Assembly: GCF_900454025.1 (NCBI RefSeq)
Contig: NZ_UGQM01000001.1
Location: forward strand, 2,542,001 to 2,606,000
Length of the DNA stretch: 64,000 bases
DNA from: Mycolicibacterium gilvum
GTDB lineage: Bacteria; Actinomycetota; Actinomycetes; Mycobacteriales; Mycobacteriaceae
Direction of reading: 5' to 3'
The notes beneath the pieces are model-generated. The model was not told the origin of the DNA. It did not search any database and saw nothing but the letters and a program-made list of their open reading frames with translations. Of the stretch, positions 18,322-27,696 are shown in pieces. The translations under genes and the position numbers were made by a program. Position 1 is the stretch's first letter, and every line of letters starts with the position of its first letter.

Positions 18322-18469
18322 GCGTACCGCGACATTCGGCCCGGGTAGAGACCTCGAGCACAGGGCGACCGGCGGCGTCGACCACGCCACAGAAGGGCCG
18401 CGCGAGGTCGGTTCCCTCGTCGCAACTGGGTACTGTTGGCTAGCCAGCCTAAGAAACCCGGAGGCGTAA

Positions 18470-18829
18470 GTGAACCTGCCGTCGCACCCGCTCGCGGAAC
18501 TGTTCTCCGCCCGGTTGTCGTGCGCGCCCGTCGACGACGCCCCCGCCGTGGTACTCGGACCCCGGATGGTCAACGTGTGCACCGCGCTCGGCGCACCGCT
18601 GAGGGATTGGTGGCAGGTCTGTGAATGGGCGTCGCGCCTCGACGACGACCGGGTGCGCGACACCTTCGGTGCCTACGTGGACGTGCTGGTGGCCGATCGC
18701 TGCGTGCGACTCGGAGACGACCTGGTGTCGGAGTTGATCGTTCACGAGGTCGACGGCGATGGCTTGACGGCGGACGAGATCCGCACGCTCCTGGTCGATT
18801 TCGTGCAGGCGGCGGCTCAGCCGGTGTAA
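18470..18829 (+). CDS. Small protein resembling a cytochrome P450 segment
   Basis: The 119-residue protein starts at GTG 18470 after GGAGG. Its middle and end (ALGAPLRDWWQVCEWASRL, then GDDLVSELIVHEVDGDGLTADEI) resemble the helix C to helix I portion of bacterial cytochromes P450. The chain stops just where the oxygen-binding AGxET motif should begin. No haem-binding cysteine motif exists, so it cannot be a working P450. It may be a remnant or a repurposed fragment; its good start site and normal codon use suggest it is expressed. Its 3' end overlaps the converging aldehyde dehydrogenase by 13 bases. Confidence 0.55.
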   Translation: MNLPSHPLAELFSARLSCAPVDDAPAVVLGPRMVNVCTALGAPLRDWWQVCEWASRLDDDRVRDTFGAYVDVLVADRCVRLGDDLVSELIVHEVDGDGLTADEIRTLLVDFVQAAAQPV

Positions 18830-20250
18830 GCCATCACGTGCTTGATGCGCGTGTAGTCCTCCAGGCCGTACATCGACAGGTCCTTACCGTGGCCCGAGGA
18901 CTTGAACCCGCCGTGCGGCATCTCGGCGACCAGCGGGATGTGGGTGTTGATCCACACGCACCCGAAGTCCAGCGCGTTGGAGACCCGCAGGGCACGGGAG
19001 ACGTCCTTGGTCCACACCGACGATGCCAGGCCGTACTCGACGCCGTTGGCGTAGCCGATCGCCTCGTCCTCATCGGTGAACGACTGCACGGTGATCACCG
19101 GTCCGAAGATCTCCTGCTGAATCAGCCGGTCGTCTTGACGCAATCCGCCGACCACCGTGGGCTCGACGTAGAAACCCTTGTCGCCCTGGCGGTTTCCGCC
19201 GACTGCGACTGTGGCGTGGGACGGGATGTCGGAGAAGAACGACAGCACCCGCTCCATCTGGTTGACGTTGTTGACCGGCGGAACCCATGCGTCCTCGTCG
19301 TCGGCGGGGCGACCGAAGGTCGTCGTCGCTCCCTTGGCCTGTTCGGCGAGCGCCGCGGTCAGATCCGCGGCGATCGACGCGGACGCGAGCACCCGGGTGG
19401 CTGCCGTGCAGTCCTGGCCGGCGTTGAAGTATCCCGCCGTCGCGATGCCTTCGGCCGTGGCAGCGAGGTCGGCGTCGTCGAAGACGATCACCGGCGCCTT
19501 GCCGCCCAGCTCCAGGTGGGTGCGCTTGAGATTCCCGCCGGCGCTGACGGCCACGGCCTTGCCCGCCGCCACCGATCCGGTGATGGCGACCATTTCCGGC
19601 GTCGGGTGCGACACCAGATTCGCTCCGGTGACCCGGTCACCGGTCACGACGTTGAGGACGCCCGGGGGCAGGTGCTTGGCGGCGAGCTCGGCGAGCATCA
19701 CCGTCGTGACCGGCGTGGTGTCGCTGGGCTTGATCACCACGGTGTTGCCCGCCGCGACGGCCGGGCAGATCTTCCAGATCGCCATCATCATCGGGTAGTT
19801 CCAGGGCGCCACCTGACCGATGACTCCGACCGGTTCGCGCCTGATCCACGAGGTGTGGTCGGCCATGTACTCACCGGCCGATTTGCCCTCCAGCACCCGC
19901 GCCGCGCCGGCGAAGAAGCGGATCTGGTCGACCATCGGCGGGATCTCCTCGACCGCCGTCACGTGGTTGGGCTTGCCGGTGTTGCGGCCCTCCGCGGCAA
20001 CAAGAGCGTCCGCGTTCCTTTCCACCTCGTCGGCGAAGTCGAGCAGTGCCTTCTGCCGCTGCGACGGGGTGGTCTTCTTCCATTCCTTGAACGCGCCGGA
20101 GGCCGCGGCGTACGCGTTGTCGATGTCCTGCTCGTTGGACACCGGGGCGGTGCCGTACTGCTCGCCGGTGCTCGGGTCGATCAGCGGCATCGTCGCACCG
20201 CCCGTCGAATCGACCAGCTCGCCGCCGATGAAGTTCTTGACCGTGGTCAT
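18817..20250 (-). CDS. Gamma-aminobutyraldehyde-type NAD-dependent aldehyde dehydrogenase
   Basis: This 477-residue aldehyde dehydrogenase oxidises an aldehyde to the acid with NAD(P). It has VIGQVAPWNYPMMMA, the cofactor site ITGSVAAGKAVA, the general base in THLELGGKAPVIVFDDAD (near 247) and the nucleophile in NAGQDCTAATR (near 279). WNYPMMMAIWKICPA resembles gamma-aminobutyraldehyde dehydrogenases (PatD/Prr) more than classic succinate-semialdehyde enzymes. It lies 12 bases downstream of gabT on the same strand, which supports a role in putrescine or GABA breakdown, either before GABA (aminobutyraldehyde) or after it (succinate semialdehyde). Confidence 0.82.
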   Translation of the reverse strand: MTTVKNFIGGELVDSTGGATMPLIDPSTGEQYGTAPVSNEQDIDNAYAAASGAFKEWKKTTPSQRQKALLDFADEVERNADALVAAEGRNTGKPNHVTAVEEIPPMVDQIRFFAGAARVLEGKSAGEYMADHTSWIRREPVGVIGQVAPWNYPMMMAIWKICPAVAAGNTVVIKPSDTTPVTTVMLAELAAKHLPPGVLNVVTGDRVTGANLVSHPTPEMVAITGSVAAGKAVAVSAGGNLKRTHLELGGKAPVIVFDDADLAATAEGIATAGYFNAGQDCTAATRVLASASIAADLTAALAEQAKGATTTFGRPADDEDAWVPPVNNVNQMERVLSFFSDIPSHATVAVGGNRQGDKGFYVEPTVVGGLRQDDRLIQQEIFGPVITVQSFTDEDEAIGYANGVEYGLASSVWTKDVSRALRVSNALDFGCVWINTHIPLVAEMPHGGFKSSGHGKDLSMYGLEDYTRIKHVMAYTG

Positions 20251-20262
20251 GCTCAGCTCCTT

Positions 20263-21606
20263 CTACAGGTCGCGCAGGATGAGTTCGAGGATGTCGAGGC
20301 CTTCGAGCAGGAGGTCGTCGCTGATGGCCAGCGGCGGCAGGAATCGCAGCACGTTGCCGAACGTGCCGCAGGACAACACGATGACCCCCGCCGCGTGTGC
20401 GGCGGTCAGCAACTTCCGGGTGAGCTCCGGGTCCGGCTCCAGGGTTCCGGACTTGACGAGCTCGACGGCGATCATCGCGCCCCTGCCGCGGACATCGCCG
20501 ATGCGGTCGTCCTCGGCCTGCATGCGACCCAGCCTGTCCTTCATCAGCGCTTCGATCTGCGCCGCCCGCGCCACCAGGTTGTCGGACTCGATGGTCTCGA
20601 TGGTGGCGAGGGCCGCCGCGCACGCGACCGGGTTGCCGCCGTACGTGCCGCCGAGGCCGCTGACATGCGGGGCGTCCATGATGTCGGCGCGGCCGGTGAC
20701 CGCCGACAGGGGCATGCCGCCGGCGATGCCCTTCGCGGTCACGATGAGGTCGGGGACGATGCTCTCGTGCTCGCAGGCGAACATCGCGCCGGTACGCGCG
20801 AACCCGGTCTGCACCTCGTCGGCGATGAACACGACGTCGTTGGCCCGGCACCAGTCCAGCAGCGTCGGCAGGAAACCCTCGGCGGGCACGATGAAACCGC
20901 CCTCGCCCTGGATCGGCTCGATGATCACCGCGGCGAGATTGCCGGCGCCGACCTGCTTGTCGATCACGGTGATCGCACGACGCGCGGCCAACTCGCCGTC
21001 GGTGGCCAGCTCCTTACCGCCGAACTCGGCGTCGCGGAACGGATAGGACATCGGGGCACGGTAGATCTCCGGGGTGAAGGGTCCGAACCCGTGCTTGTAG
21101 GGCATCGACTTCGCGGTGAGCGCCATCGTGAGGTTGGTGCGGCCGTGATAGGCGTGGTCGAAGGACACGACCGCCTGCTTGCGTGTGAATGTCCTGGCAA
21201 TCTTGACCGCGTTCTCGACGGCCTCGGAGCCGGAGTTGAACAACGCCGACCGCTTGTCGCCGTCTCCGGGTGTCAGCCGGTTGAGGGCCTCGGCGACCGC
21301 GACGTATCCCTCGTACGGGGTGACCATGAAGCACGTGTGGGTGAACTCGGCTGCCTGGGAGGCGACGGCCTCCACCACCCGCGGTGACGCGTTGCCGACG
21401 GTGGTGACCGCGATCCCGGAGCCCAGATCGATCAGCCGGTTGCCGTCGACGTCCTCGACGATGCCCCCGAAGGCGCGCGCCGCGTAGACCGGCATGGTGG
21501 TGCCGACGCCGCGGGACACCGCCGTGTTCTTTCGGCTCGCCAGTTCCACGGACCGGGGGCCGGGAATCGCGGTGGCGAGGTGGCGGCTCTGTTCGAGAGC
21601 GCTCAC
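20263..21606 (-). CDS. gabT: 4-aminobutyrate--2-oxoglutarate transaminase
   Basis: GabT moves the amino group of GABA to 2-oxoglutarate, giving succinate semialdehyde and glutamate. The start is GTG 21606 (V-S-A-L-E-Q-S-R) behind GGAGGTCTCCT; the 447-residue product then matches the length and opening of the M. tuberculosis enzyme (Rv2589). Class III aminotransferase features are clear: LFNSGSEAVENAVKIAR, VVSFDHAYHGRTNLTMALT, the PLP-contact VFIADEVQTGFARTG and the Schiff-base lysine in IVTAKGIAGG (near 291). It forms an operon with the downstream aldehyde dehydrogenase. Confidence 0.95.
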   Translation of the reverse strand: MSALEQSRHLATAIPGPRSVELASRKNTAVSRGVGTTMPVYAARAFGGIVEDVDGNRLIDLGSGIAVTTVGNASPRVVEAVASQAAEFTHTCFMVTPYEGYVAVAEALNRLTPGDGDKRSALFNSGSEAVENAVKIARTFTRKQAVVSFDHAYHGRTNLTMALTAKSMPYKHGFGPFTPEIYRAPMSYPFRDAEFGGKELATDGELAARRAITVIDKQVGAGNLAAVIIEPIQGEGGFIVPAEGFLPTLLDWCRANDVVFIADEVQTGFARTGAMFACEHESIVPDLIVTAKGIAGGMPLSAVTGRADIMDAPHVSGLGGTYGGNPVACAAALATIETIESDNLVARAAQIEALMKDRLGRMQAEDDRIGDVRGRGAMIAVELVKSGTLEPDPELTRKLLTAAHAAGVIVLSCGTFGNVLRFLPPLAISDDLLLEGLDILELILRDL

Positions 21607-21934
21607 AGGAGACCTCCTACAGGGCCCGGGGCCGGACGGTGATTCGACGCGTGGCGCGTACGTGTGGAGCCTAGTCGCTGTGCGCATCGATCCGTCGACT
21701 ACCGGCGCAGACGATGACGAAATCATCGCAGAGACTCACGAACCGCGACGGATTTCGTCGGTGAAGCGGGCACGGAAACGCGCCGGGCGGACGGGGGGCG
21801 TCGGTGGGGCCCGCCGCAATGGCACACTGGACACCTGAGTCTTGGTCGACGGGCTCCCGCCGGGTCGGGCGGGGAGCGCCGGACGCGGGACCGACACCAA
21901 GAGAATTCTCAAAACGTAGAGAGACGCTGTCGCC
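21607..21934. other. Divergent intergenic region gabT / yajC
   Basis: These 328 bases separate gabT and yajC, which are read outward, so promoters for both must lie here. No open frame with coding character is seen. One clear inverted repeat is present at 21712-21728 (CGATGA-N5-TCATCG), and a weaker CGACG-N5-CGTCG follows about 30 bases later. The first is a reasonable operator for gabT; its regulator is unknown. Confidence 0.5.
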
Positions 21935-22267
21935 ATGGATCTGGTCGTATTTTTGCCCCTGCTCATCATCATGGGCGCCTTCATGTACTTCGCGTCGCGG
22001 CGGCAGAAGAAGGCGATGCAGGCCACCATCGACCTGCACAACTCGCTGGAGATCGGCGACCGGATCCACACCACCTCGGGGCTTCAGGGCACCATCACCG
22101 GGATCGGCGACGACTACGTCGACGTCGAGATCGCGCCGGGGGTCGTGACGACCTGGATGAAACTCGCGGTACGTGATCGCATCGTCGACGATGTCGAGGA
22201 CGACGCAGAGCTCGACGACGAGTCGGCCGTCGAGATCACCGAACGCCCCAACTTGAACAAAGACTGA
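21935..22267 (+). CDS. yajC: Preprotein translocase subunit YajC
   Basis: The 110-residue protein has one N-terminal transmembrane helix (VVFLPLLIIMGAFMYFASRRQ). A small cytoplasmic beta domain follows with the family motif LEIGDRIHTTSGLQGTITGIGDDYVDVEIAPGV. The C-terminal tail is acidic. YajC associates with SecDF and the SecYEG channel. It is first in the yajC-secD-secF order, as in other mycobacteria (Rv2588c). Confidence 0.95.
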   Translation: MDLVVFLPLLIIMGAFMYFASRRQKKAMQATIDLHNSLEIGDRIHTTSGLQGTITGIGDDYVDVEIAPGVVTTWMKLAVRDRIVDDVEDDAELDDESAVEITERPNLNKD

Positions 22268-22338
22268 CGGCTGAGATCTCAGCAGCAGCACGTACTCTTT
22301 GCGGTGCTGACGACCTGATCTCGAGGAGAATCTGAAAC

Positions 22339-24192
22339 GTGGCATCGTCTTCGACGGTTCACCCTGCCCGCTACCTGGCTTTGTTCCTGGTGTTGCTCAT
22401 CGGCGCGTTCCTGCTGGTGTTCTTCACCGGCGACAAGAAGCCGGACCCGAAGCTGGGCATCGACCTGCAAGGTGGCACCCGTGTCACCCTGACGGCGCGT
22501 ACCCCCGACGGTTCGGAGCCGTCGCGCGACGCGTTGCTCCAGGCCCAGCAGATCATCAGTGCCCGCGTCGACGGCCTGGGCGTCTCGGGGTCCGAGGTCA
22601 TCATCGATGGCAACAACCTCGTGATCACGGTGCCCGGGGACGACACCAGCGAGGCCCGCAGCCTGGGGCAGACCGCACGTCTGTACATCCGTCCCGTCGT
22701 CCACGCGATCCCGGCAGGCGAGGGTGCGGCACCGGGCGGCGCGCCCGAGGGGATGCCACCGGGCGCGATCCCGGGCATGCCGGGGGGAGTCCCCGGGATG
22801 CCTCCGGGTGCGATTCCCGGGATGCCGCCGGGCGCGATCCCGGGCATGCCGGGGGGTGCGATGCCGGGTATGCCGGAGGGCGCGATGCCGCTGCCGCCGG
22901 GAGCGCTTCAGGGCGGACCCGGCGGGCCGGGCGAACCCGTCGCGCCGGCGCCACAGCCGCGTCCGTTCCCGCAGCAGCCGGCGCCGAGTCCGGCTCCCGA
23001 ACCCCCCGCCGATCCGGCGGCGCCGATCCCGCCCGGCACCCCTGCGGGGCCCGGCGGAATGCCGGCCGATGACGAGAACCTGTCGCTGGCCGACCAGATC
23101 AAACAGGAGAAGCTGCGCAGGCAGAGCTCCGACCAGATGATCCAGATCCTCGCCATGCAGCTTCAGGCGAGTCAGTGCGGTCAGGAAGATGTGCTCGCCG
23201 GCAACGACGACCCGAACCTGCCGCTGATCACCTGCTCGCAGGACGGCACGACCGTCTACCTGCTGGACAAGTCGATCATCGCCGGCGAAGAGATCGCGAA
23301 TGCGACATCGGGCCTCAACCAGCAGGCCGGCGAGTACGTCGTCGACCTCGAGTTCAAGGATCAGGGCTCCAAGACCTGGGCGGAGTTCACCGCCGCCAAC
23401 GTCGGGGTGCAGACCGCCTTCGTGCTCGACTCCAAGGTGGTCAGCGCGCCGGTCATCAATGAGCCCATCCCCGGCGGCAAGACCCAGATCACCGGGCAGT
23501 TCACCCAGGACACCGCCCGCGAGCTGGCCAACGTGCTCAAGTACGGGTCGCTGCCGCTGTCGTTCGAGTCCTCCGAGGCCGAGACGGTCTCCGCGACGCT
23601 CGGGCTGTCCTCGCTGCGGGCGGGGCTGATCGCGGGTGCGGTCGGTCTGGCCGCGGTGCTGTTGTACTCGCTGCTCTACTACCGGGCGCTCGGCGTGCTC
23701 ATCGCGCTGTCGCTGGTGGCCTCGGGTGCGATGGTGTTCGCGATCCTCGTGCTGCTCGGCAGGTACATCAACTACACACTCGATCTCGCCGGTATCGCCG
23801 GTCTGATCATCGGTATCGGTATGACGGCCGACTCGTTCGTGGTGTTCTTCGAACGCATCAAGGACGAGATCCGGGAAGGACGCTCGTTCCGGTCGGCGGT
23901 GCCCCGCGGCTGGGCCCGTGCCCGCAAGACGATCCTGTCCGGTAACGCCGTGACCTTCCTCGCCGCCGCGGTGCTGTACTTCCTGGCGGTCGGACAGGTG
24001 AAGGGCTTCGCGTTCACGCTCGGCCTCACCACGATCCTCGACGTGGTCGTCGTGTTCCTCGTGACGTGGCCGCTGGTCTACCTGGCGTCGAAGTCGCCGC
24101 TGTGGGCCAAGCCGTCGTTGAACGGGCTCGGCGCCGTCCAGCAGATCGCACGCGAACGCCGAGCGGCCGCCACCGCGGCGGGACGGGGATAG
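22339..24192 (+). CDS. secD: Protein translocase subunit SecD
   Basis: SecD uses the proton gradient to complete export of proteins through SecYEG. The 617-residue product starts at GTG 22339 after GAGGAGA. It has a first transmembrane helix, the conserved [14 protein letters not shown] motif, a periplasmic part, and five C-terminal transmembrane helices with [32 protein letters not shown]. The periplasmic domain is interrupted at about residues 130-240 by a Gly-, Pro- and Met-rich insert with near repeats of PGMPPGAI. Longer, proline-rich SecD is usual in mycobacteria, but this repeat run is striking. SecF follows after three bases. Confidence 0.96.
   Translation: MASSSTVHPARYLALFLVLLIGAFLLVFFTGDKKPDPKLGIDLQGGTRVTLTARTPDGSEPSRDALLQAQQIISARVDGLGVSGSEVIIDGNNLVITVPGDDTSEARSLGQTARLYIRPVVHAIPAGEGAAPGGAPEGMPPGAIPGMPGGVPGMPPGAIPGMPPGAIPGMPGGAMPGMPEGAMPLPPGALQGGPGGPGEPVAPAPQPRPFPQQPAPSPAPEPPADPAAPIPPGTPAGPGGMPADDENLSLADQIKQEKLRRQSSDQMIQILAMQLQASQCGQEDVLAGNDDPNLPLITCSQDGTTVYLLDKSIIAGEEIANATSGLNQQAGEYVVDLEFKDQGSKTWAEFTAANVGVQTAFVLDSKVVSAPVINEPIPGGKTQITGQFTQDTARELANVLKYGSLPLSFESSEAETVSATLGLSSLRAGLIAGAVGLAAVLLYSLLYYRALGVLIALSLVASGAMVFAILVLLGRYINYTLDLAGIAGLIIGIGMTADSFVVFFERIKDEIREGRSFRSAVPRGWARARKTILSGNAVTFLAAAVLYFLAVGQVKGFAFTLGLTTILDVVVVFLVTWPLVYLASKSPLWAKPSLNGLGAVQQIARERRAAATAAGRG
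22758..22890 (+). repeat. Degenerate repeats encoding PGMPPGAI units in secD
   Basis: This stretch of secD contains about seven imperfect copies of a 24-base unit encoding variants of P-G-M-P-P-G-A-I. The copies differ mainly at third positions, so the array is old rather than a fresh expansion. It lies in the periplasmic linker. Confidence 0.8.
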
Positions 24193-24195
24193 ACC

Positions 24196-25464
24196 ATGGC
24201 CACAGGAAACCGCACCGACGTCGAGTCGGGCGCCGTCGAAGCCGCCGATCTGGAAGCCGCTTCGATCAATGCCCCCAAGCACGGCTTCTTCGTCCGCCTC
24301 TACACCGGCACCGGCGCCTTCGAGGTCGTCGGCAAACGCAAGCTCTGGTACACCGTCAGTGCCCTGATCGTGGCCGTGTCGATCGGCGCGATGATCCTGC
24401 GCGGGTTCACCTTCGGGATCGACTTCGAGGGCGGCACCAAGGTGTCGTTCCCGCGCAGCGACACCCAGGCCACCACACAGCAGGTCGAGACGGTCTTCAA
24501 CGACACCATCGGCAGCCCGCCGGAAGCGGTCGTGATCGTCGGCAGCGGTGACTCGGCCACCTTCCAGATCCGGTCGGAAACGCTGACCAACGACGAGATC
24601 ATCGAGCTGCGCACCGCGTTGTTCGACGCGTTCCAGCCCGTCGGTCCGGACGGCCAGCCCAGTGAGCAGGCGGTCAGCGACTCGGCGGTGTCGGAGACCT
24701 GGGGCGGCCAGATCACCCAGAAGGCGCTGATCGCGCTGGTGGTGTTCCTGATACTGGCGGCCATCTACATCACCGTGCGCTACGAGTGGTCCATGGCGCT
24801 CGCGGCGCTGGCCACCCTGGTGTTCGACCTGGTGGTGACCGCGGGCGTGTACGCGCTCGTCGGCTTCGAGGTCACCCCGGCCACCGTGATCGGCCTGCTG
24901 ACGATTCTGGGCTTCTCGCTCTACGACACGGTGATCGTGTTCGACAAGGTCGAGGAGAACACCGACGGCTTCGAGCACACCACCCGCCGCACCTACGCCG
25001 AGCAGGCCAACCTGGCGGTCAACCAGACCTTCATGCGCTCGATCAACACCAGTGTGATCTCGGTGCTGCCGATCATCGCGCTGATGGTGATCGCGGTGTG
25101 GTTGCTCGGTGTCGGCACATTGATGGACCTGGCCCTCGTGCAGCTGGTCGGTGTCATCGTCGGCACCTACTCGTCGATCTACTTCGCGACCCCGCTGCTG
25201 GTCAGCCTCCGGGAACGCACCGAGGCGGTGCGCAAGCACAACCGGCGCGTGCACAACCGGCGTCAGACCGCGGCGGCCAAGGCCGCCGGCGTCGAGGTCG
25301 ACGACGAGATCTCCGAGAGCGCCACGAAGTCGGAGGCCGTCGCCGCGGCGGTCGCGGCGCAGACGGCCCCGGCCGACAAGCCCGCCCCCGGGGCGCGTCC
25401 GGTGCGGCCCACCAGCAGCCGGACCGGGCGGCCGTCGGGTAAGCGCACGCCCCGGAACCGGTAA
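24196..25464 (+). CDS. secF: Protein translocase subunit SecF
   Basis: SecF pairs with SecD in the proton-driven export motor. The 422-residue product has six transmembrane helices, the GIDFEGGTKVSF motif near the N-terminus, and the ILGFSLYDTVIVFDKVEENT, RSINTSVISVLPI and TYSSIYFATPLLV blocks in the membrane core. About 90 hydrophilic residues rich in Ala, Pro and Arg form a cytoplasmic tail, typical of actinobacterial SecF. It is flanked by secD and the lipoprotein gene with gaps of three bases each, so all are co-transcribed. Confidence 0.96.
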   Translation: MATGNRTDVESGAVEAADLEAASINAPKHGFFVRLYTGTGAFEVVGKRKLWYTVSALIVAVSIGAMILRGFTFGIDFEGGTKVSFPRSDTQATTQQVETVFNDTIGSPPEAVVIVGSGDSATFQIRSETLTNDEIIELRTALFDAFQPVGPDGQPSEQAVSDSAVSETWGGQITQKALIALVVFLILAAIYITVRYEWSMALAALATLVFDLVVTAGVYALVGFEVTPATVIGLLTILGFSLYDTVIVFDKVEENTDGFEHTTRRTYAEQANLAVNQTFMRSINTSVISVLPIIALMVIAVWLLGVGTLMDLALVQLVGVIVGTYSSIYFATPLLVSLRERTEAVRKHNRRVHNRRQTAAAKAAGVEVDDEISESATKSEAVAAAVAAQTAPADKPAPGARPVRPTSSRTGRPSGKRTPRNR

Positions 25465-25467
25465 CCG

Positions 25468-27120
25468 ATGGCAGGCCGTTGGCGTGCGCTGACCGCGGTG
25501 CTCGCGGTGGTGGGCGGACTCGGGCTCACCTCCTGCGGCGAGGCCACCGCCGACTCCGTCGACTACGCCGTGGACGGAGTGCTGACCAGCTACAACACCA
25601 ACACGGTCGTGGGCGCCGCCTCGGCAGGGCCGCAGGCGTTCGCGCGGGTGCTCACCGGCTTCAGCTACCACGGGCCCGAGGGCCAGATCGTCGGTGACCA
25701 CGACTTCGGCACGATCTCGGTGGTCGGGCGGACCCCGCTGATCCTCGACTATGAGATCAAGCCGGAAGCGGTCTACTCCGACGGCAAACCCATCACCTGC
25801 GATGACATGGTGCTCGCGTGGGCGTCGCAGTCCGGCCGGTTCCCGGCGTTCGACGCGGCCAGCCGTTCGGGCTACGCCGACATCGCCGCGATCGAATGCG
25901 CGCCGGGACAGAAGAAGGCCCGGGTGTCGTTCGCGCCGGAGCGGGCGTTCACCGACTACGGGCAGTTGTTCACGGCGACGTCGATGATGCCGTCCCATGT
26001 CGTCGGCGACGTGCTCGGGCTCGGAGACGGTGCCGTCACGACCGCGCTGCTGAACAACGACATCCCGGCCGCCGAGCGCATCGCGCAGGTGTGGAACACG
26101 ACCTGGAACCTCGGTCCGGATCTGGACCTCAAGAAGTTCCCGTCGTCGGGCCCCTACAAGCTCGACTCCGTCACCGCCGACGGCGCCGTGGTGCTGGTCG
26201 CCAACGACAAGTGGTGGGGCGCCAAGCCGGTCACCGACCGTGTCACCGTCTGGCCCCGCAGCCCCGACATCCAGGACCGCGTCAACGAGGGCGCCTACGA
26301 CGTCGTCGACATCGCCGCCGGCTCCTCGGGCACCCTGAACGTGCCCGACGACTACGTCCGCACGGACGCCCCGTCGGCGGGCATCGAGCAGCTGATCTTC
26401 GCGCCCGAGGGAGCGTTGGCGGCCGTGCCCGCCCGGCGCGCGCTGGCGTTCTGCACCCCGCGCGACGTGATCGCCCGCAACGCCGAGGTTCCCGTGGTCA
26501 ACGCCCGCCTCACCACCGCCACCGCCACCGAGGACGCCATCGGGTCGGCCGAGCTGACGCCGCAGATCAACGAGTTCGCGGTGGCCAATCCCGACGCTGC
26601 GCGCCAGGCGCTCGGCAACACACCGCTGACCGTGCGCATCGGCTATCAGACGCCGAACGCCCGGCTGGCGGCGACGGTCGGCACCATCGCGAAGGCCTGC
26701 GCCCCGGCCGGTATCACCGTGCAGGACGCGGCGAATGCCGACACCGGGCCGACGGCGTTGCGGGACAATCAGATCGACGTGTTGATCGCGAGCACCGGGG
26801 GAGCGGCGGGCAGCGGGTCGTCGGGCTCGTCGGCGGTGGACGCCTACACGCTGCACAGCGGCAACGGCAACAACCTGCCCCGCTACGCCAACGGGCGCAT
26901 CGACGCGATCATCTCCACGCTGGCGGTGACCACCGACCCCAAGGAGTTCGCCCGGCTCCTCGGCGAGGCCGGCCCGATCCTCTGGGCGGATATGCCGACG
27001 CTGCCGCTGTACCGTCAGCAGCGGACGCTGCTCACCTCGACCAAGATGTCCGCGGTGATCGGCAACCCGACACGATGGGGAGCGGGCTGGAACATGGACC
27101 GTTGGAAGCTCAGCCGGTGA
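25468..27120 (+). CDS. Peptide-type ABC transporter substrate-binding lipoprotein
   Basis: This 550-residue family 5 (DppA/OppA-like) solute-binding protein is exported and lipidated. The signal peptide is [16 protein letters not shown], followed by the lipobox LTSC with Cys23. The family pattern is seen in [24 protein letters not shown] and [25 protein letters not shown]. It is the counterpart of Rv2585c, which stands alone without permease genes, as here. The ligand is unknown. It overlaps apt by four bases. Confidence 0.88.
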   Translation: MAGRWRALTAVLAVVGGLGLTSCGEATADSVDYAVDGVLTSYNTNTVVGAASAGPQAFARVLTGFSYHGPEGQIVGDHDFGTISVVGRTPLILDYEIKPEAVYSDGKPITCDDMVLAWASQSGRFPAFDAASRSGYADIAAIECAPGQKKARVSFAPERAFTDYGQLFTATSMMPSHVVGDVLGLGDGAVTTALLNNDIPAAERIAQVWNTTWNLGPDLDLKKFPSSGPYKLDSVTADGAVVLVANDKWWGAKPVTDRVTVWPRSPDIQDRVNEGAYDVVDIAAGSSGTLNVPDDYVRTDAPSAGIEQLIFAPEGALAAVPARRALAFCTPRDVIARNAEVPVVNARLTTATATEDAIGSAELTPQINEFAVANPDAARQALGNTPLTVRIGYQTPNARLAATVGTIAKACAPAGITVQDAANADTGPTALRDNQIDVLIASTGGAAGSGSSGSSAVDAYTLHSGNGNNLPRYANGRIDAIISTLAVTTDPKEFARLLGEAGPILWADMPTLPLYRQQRTLLTSTKMSAVIGNPTRWGAGWNMDRWKLSR

Positions 27121-27656
27121 GTGGCGAACCGGGCACCGACATCGCCGAGGTCATCAGATCGCTGATGCGTGAGGTGCCCGACTTTCCCGAGCCGGGCGTC
27201 CACTTCAAGGATCTGACGCCGGTGCTGGCCGACGCGTACGGCCTGGCGGAGGTGAGCCGTGCGATCGCCGACTCCGCGCGGGGGGCGGACCTGGTGGCCG
27301 GTGTCGACGCCCGCGGGTTCCTGCTCGGCGGGGCGGTCGCGGTGACCCTGGGGATCGGCGTGCTGGCGGTCCGCAAGGGTGGCAAGCTGCCGCCTCCCGT
27401 TCTCGGTGAGACCTACACCCTCGAATACGGTTCCGCCACTCTGGAAGTACCGGCCGACGGTGTCGAGCTCGCGGGGCGTTCGGTGGTCGTGATCGACGAC
27501 GTGCTGGCGACCGGCGGAACACTGGCCGCCGCTCATCAGTTGCTCACGAAGGCGGGCGCGAACGTGACCGGCGCCGTGGTGATGATGGAGCTCACGGCCC
27601 TGGGCGGGCGCGCGGCGGTCGACCCGCTCGAGGTCACGAGCTTGTACAGCGTCTGA
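27117..27656 (+). CDS. apt: Adenine phosphoribosyltransferase
   Basis: Apt salvages adenine by joining it to PRPP to form AMP. The 179-residue protein starts at GTG 27117, overlapping the lipoprotein stop. It has the opening [18 protein letters not shown] typical of Apt, the [16 protein letters not shown] base site and the PRPP loop [13 protein letters not shown] at residues 123-135. It lies directly before relA, the usual order in actinobacteria (Rv2584c). Confidence 0.95.
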   Translation: MSGEPGTDIAEVIRSLMREVPDFPEPGVHFKDLTPVLADAYGLAEVSRAIADSARGADLVAGVDARGFLLGGAVAVTLGIGVLAVRKGGKLPPPVLGETYTLEYGSATLEVPADGVELAGRSVVVIDDVLATGGTLAAAHQLLTKAGANVTGAVVMMELTALGGRAAVDPLEVTSLYSV

Positions 27657-27696
27657 GCGGATATCCTGCCAGGAGCACAGATCTGCGGAGGTGAGC

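Noticed and set aside
18625..21387. A 920-codon plus-strand frame across gabT and the aldehyde dehydrogenase
   Set aside because: Antisense shadow: low-complexity Arg/Gly/Asp composition, no recognised domain; the minus-strand genes are complete and conserved.
22279..26856. A 1525-codon open frame on the minus strand antisense to secD, secF and the lipoprotein gene
   Set aside because: It is a shadow of high-GC coding on the plus strand. Its translation is Arg-, His- and Asp-rich without any motif, while the plus-strand frames encode well-known proteins.
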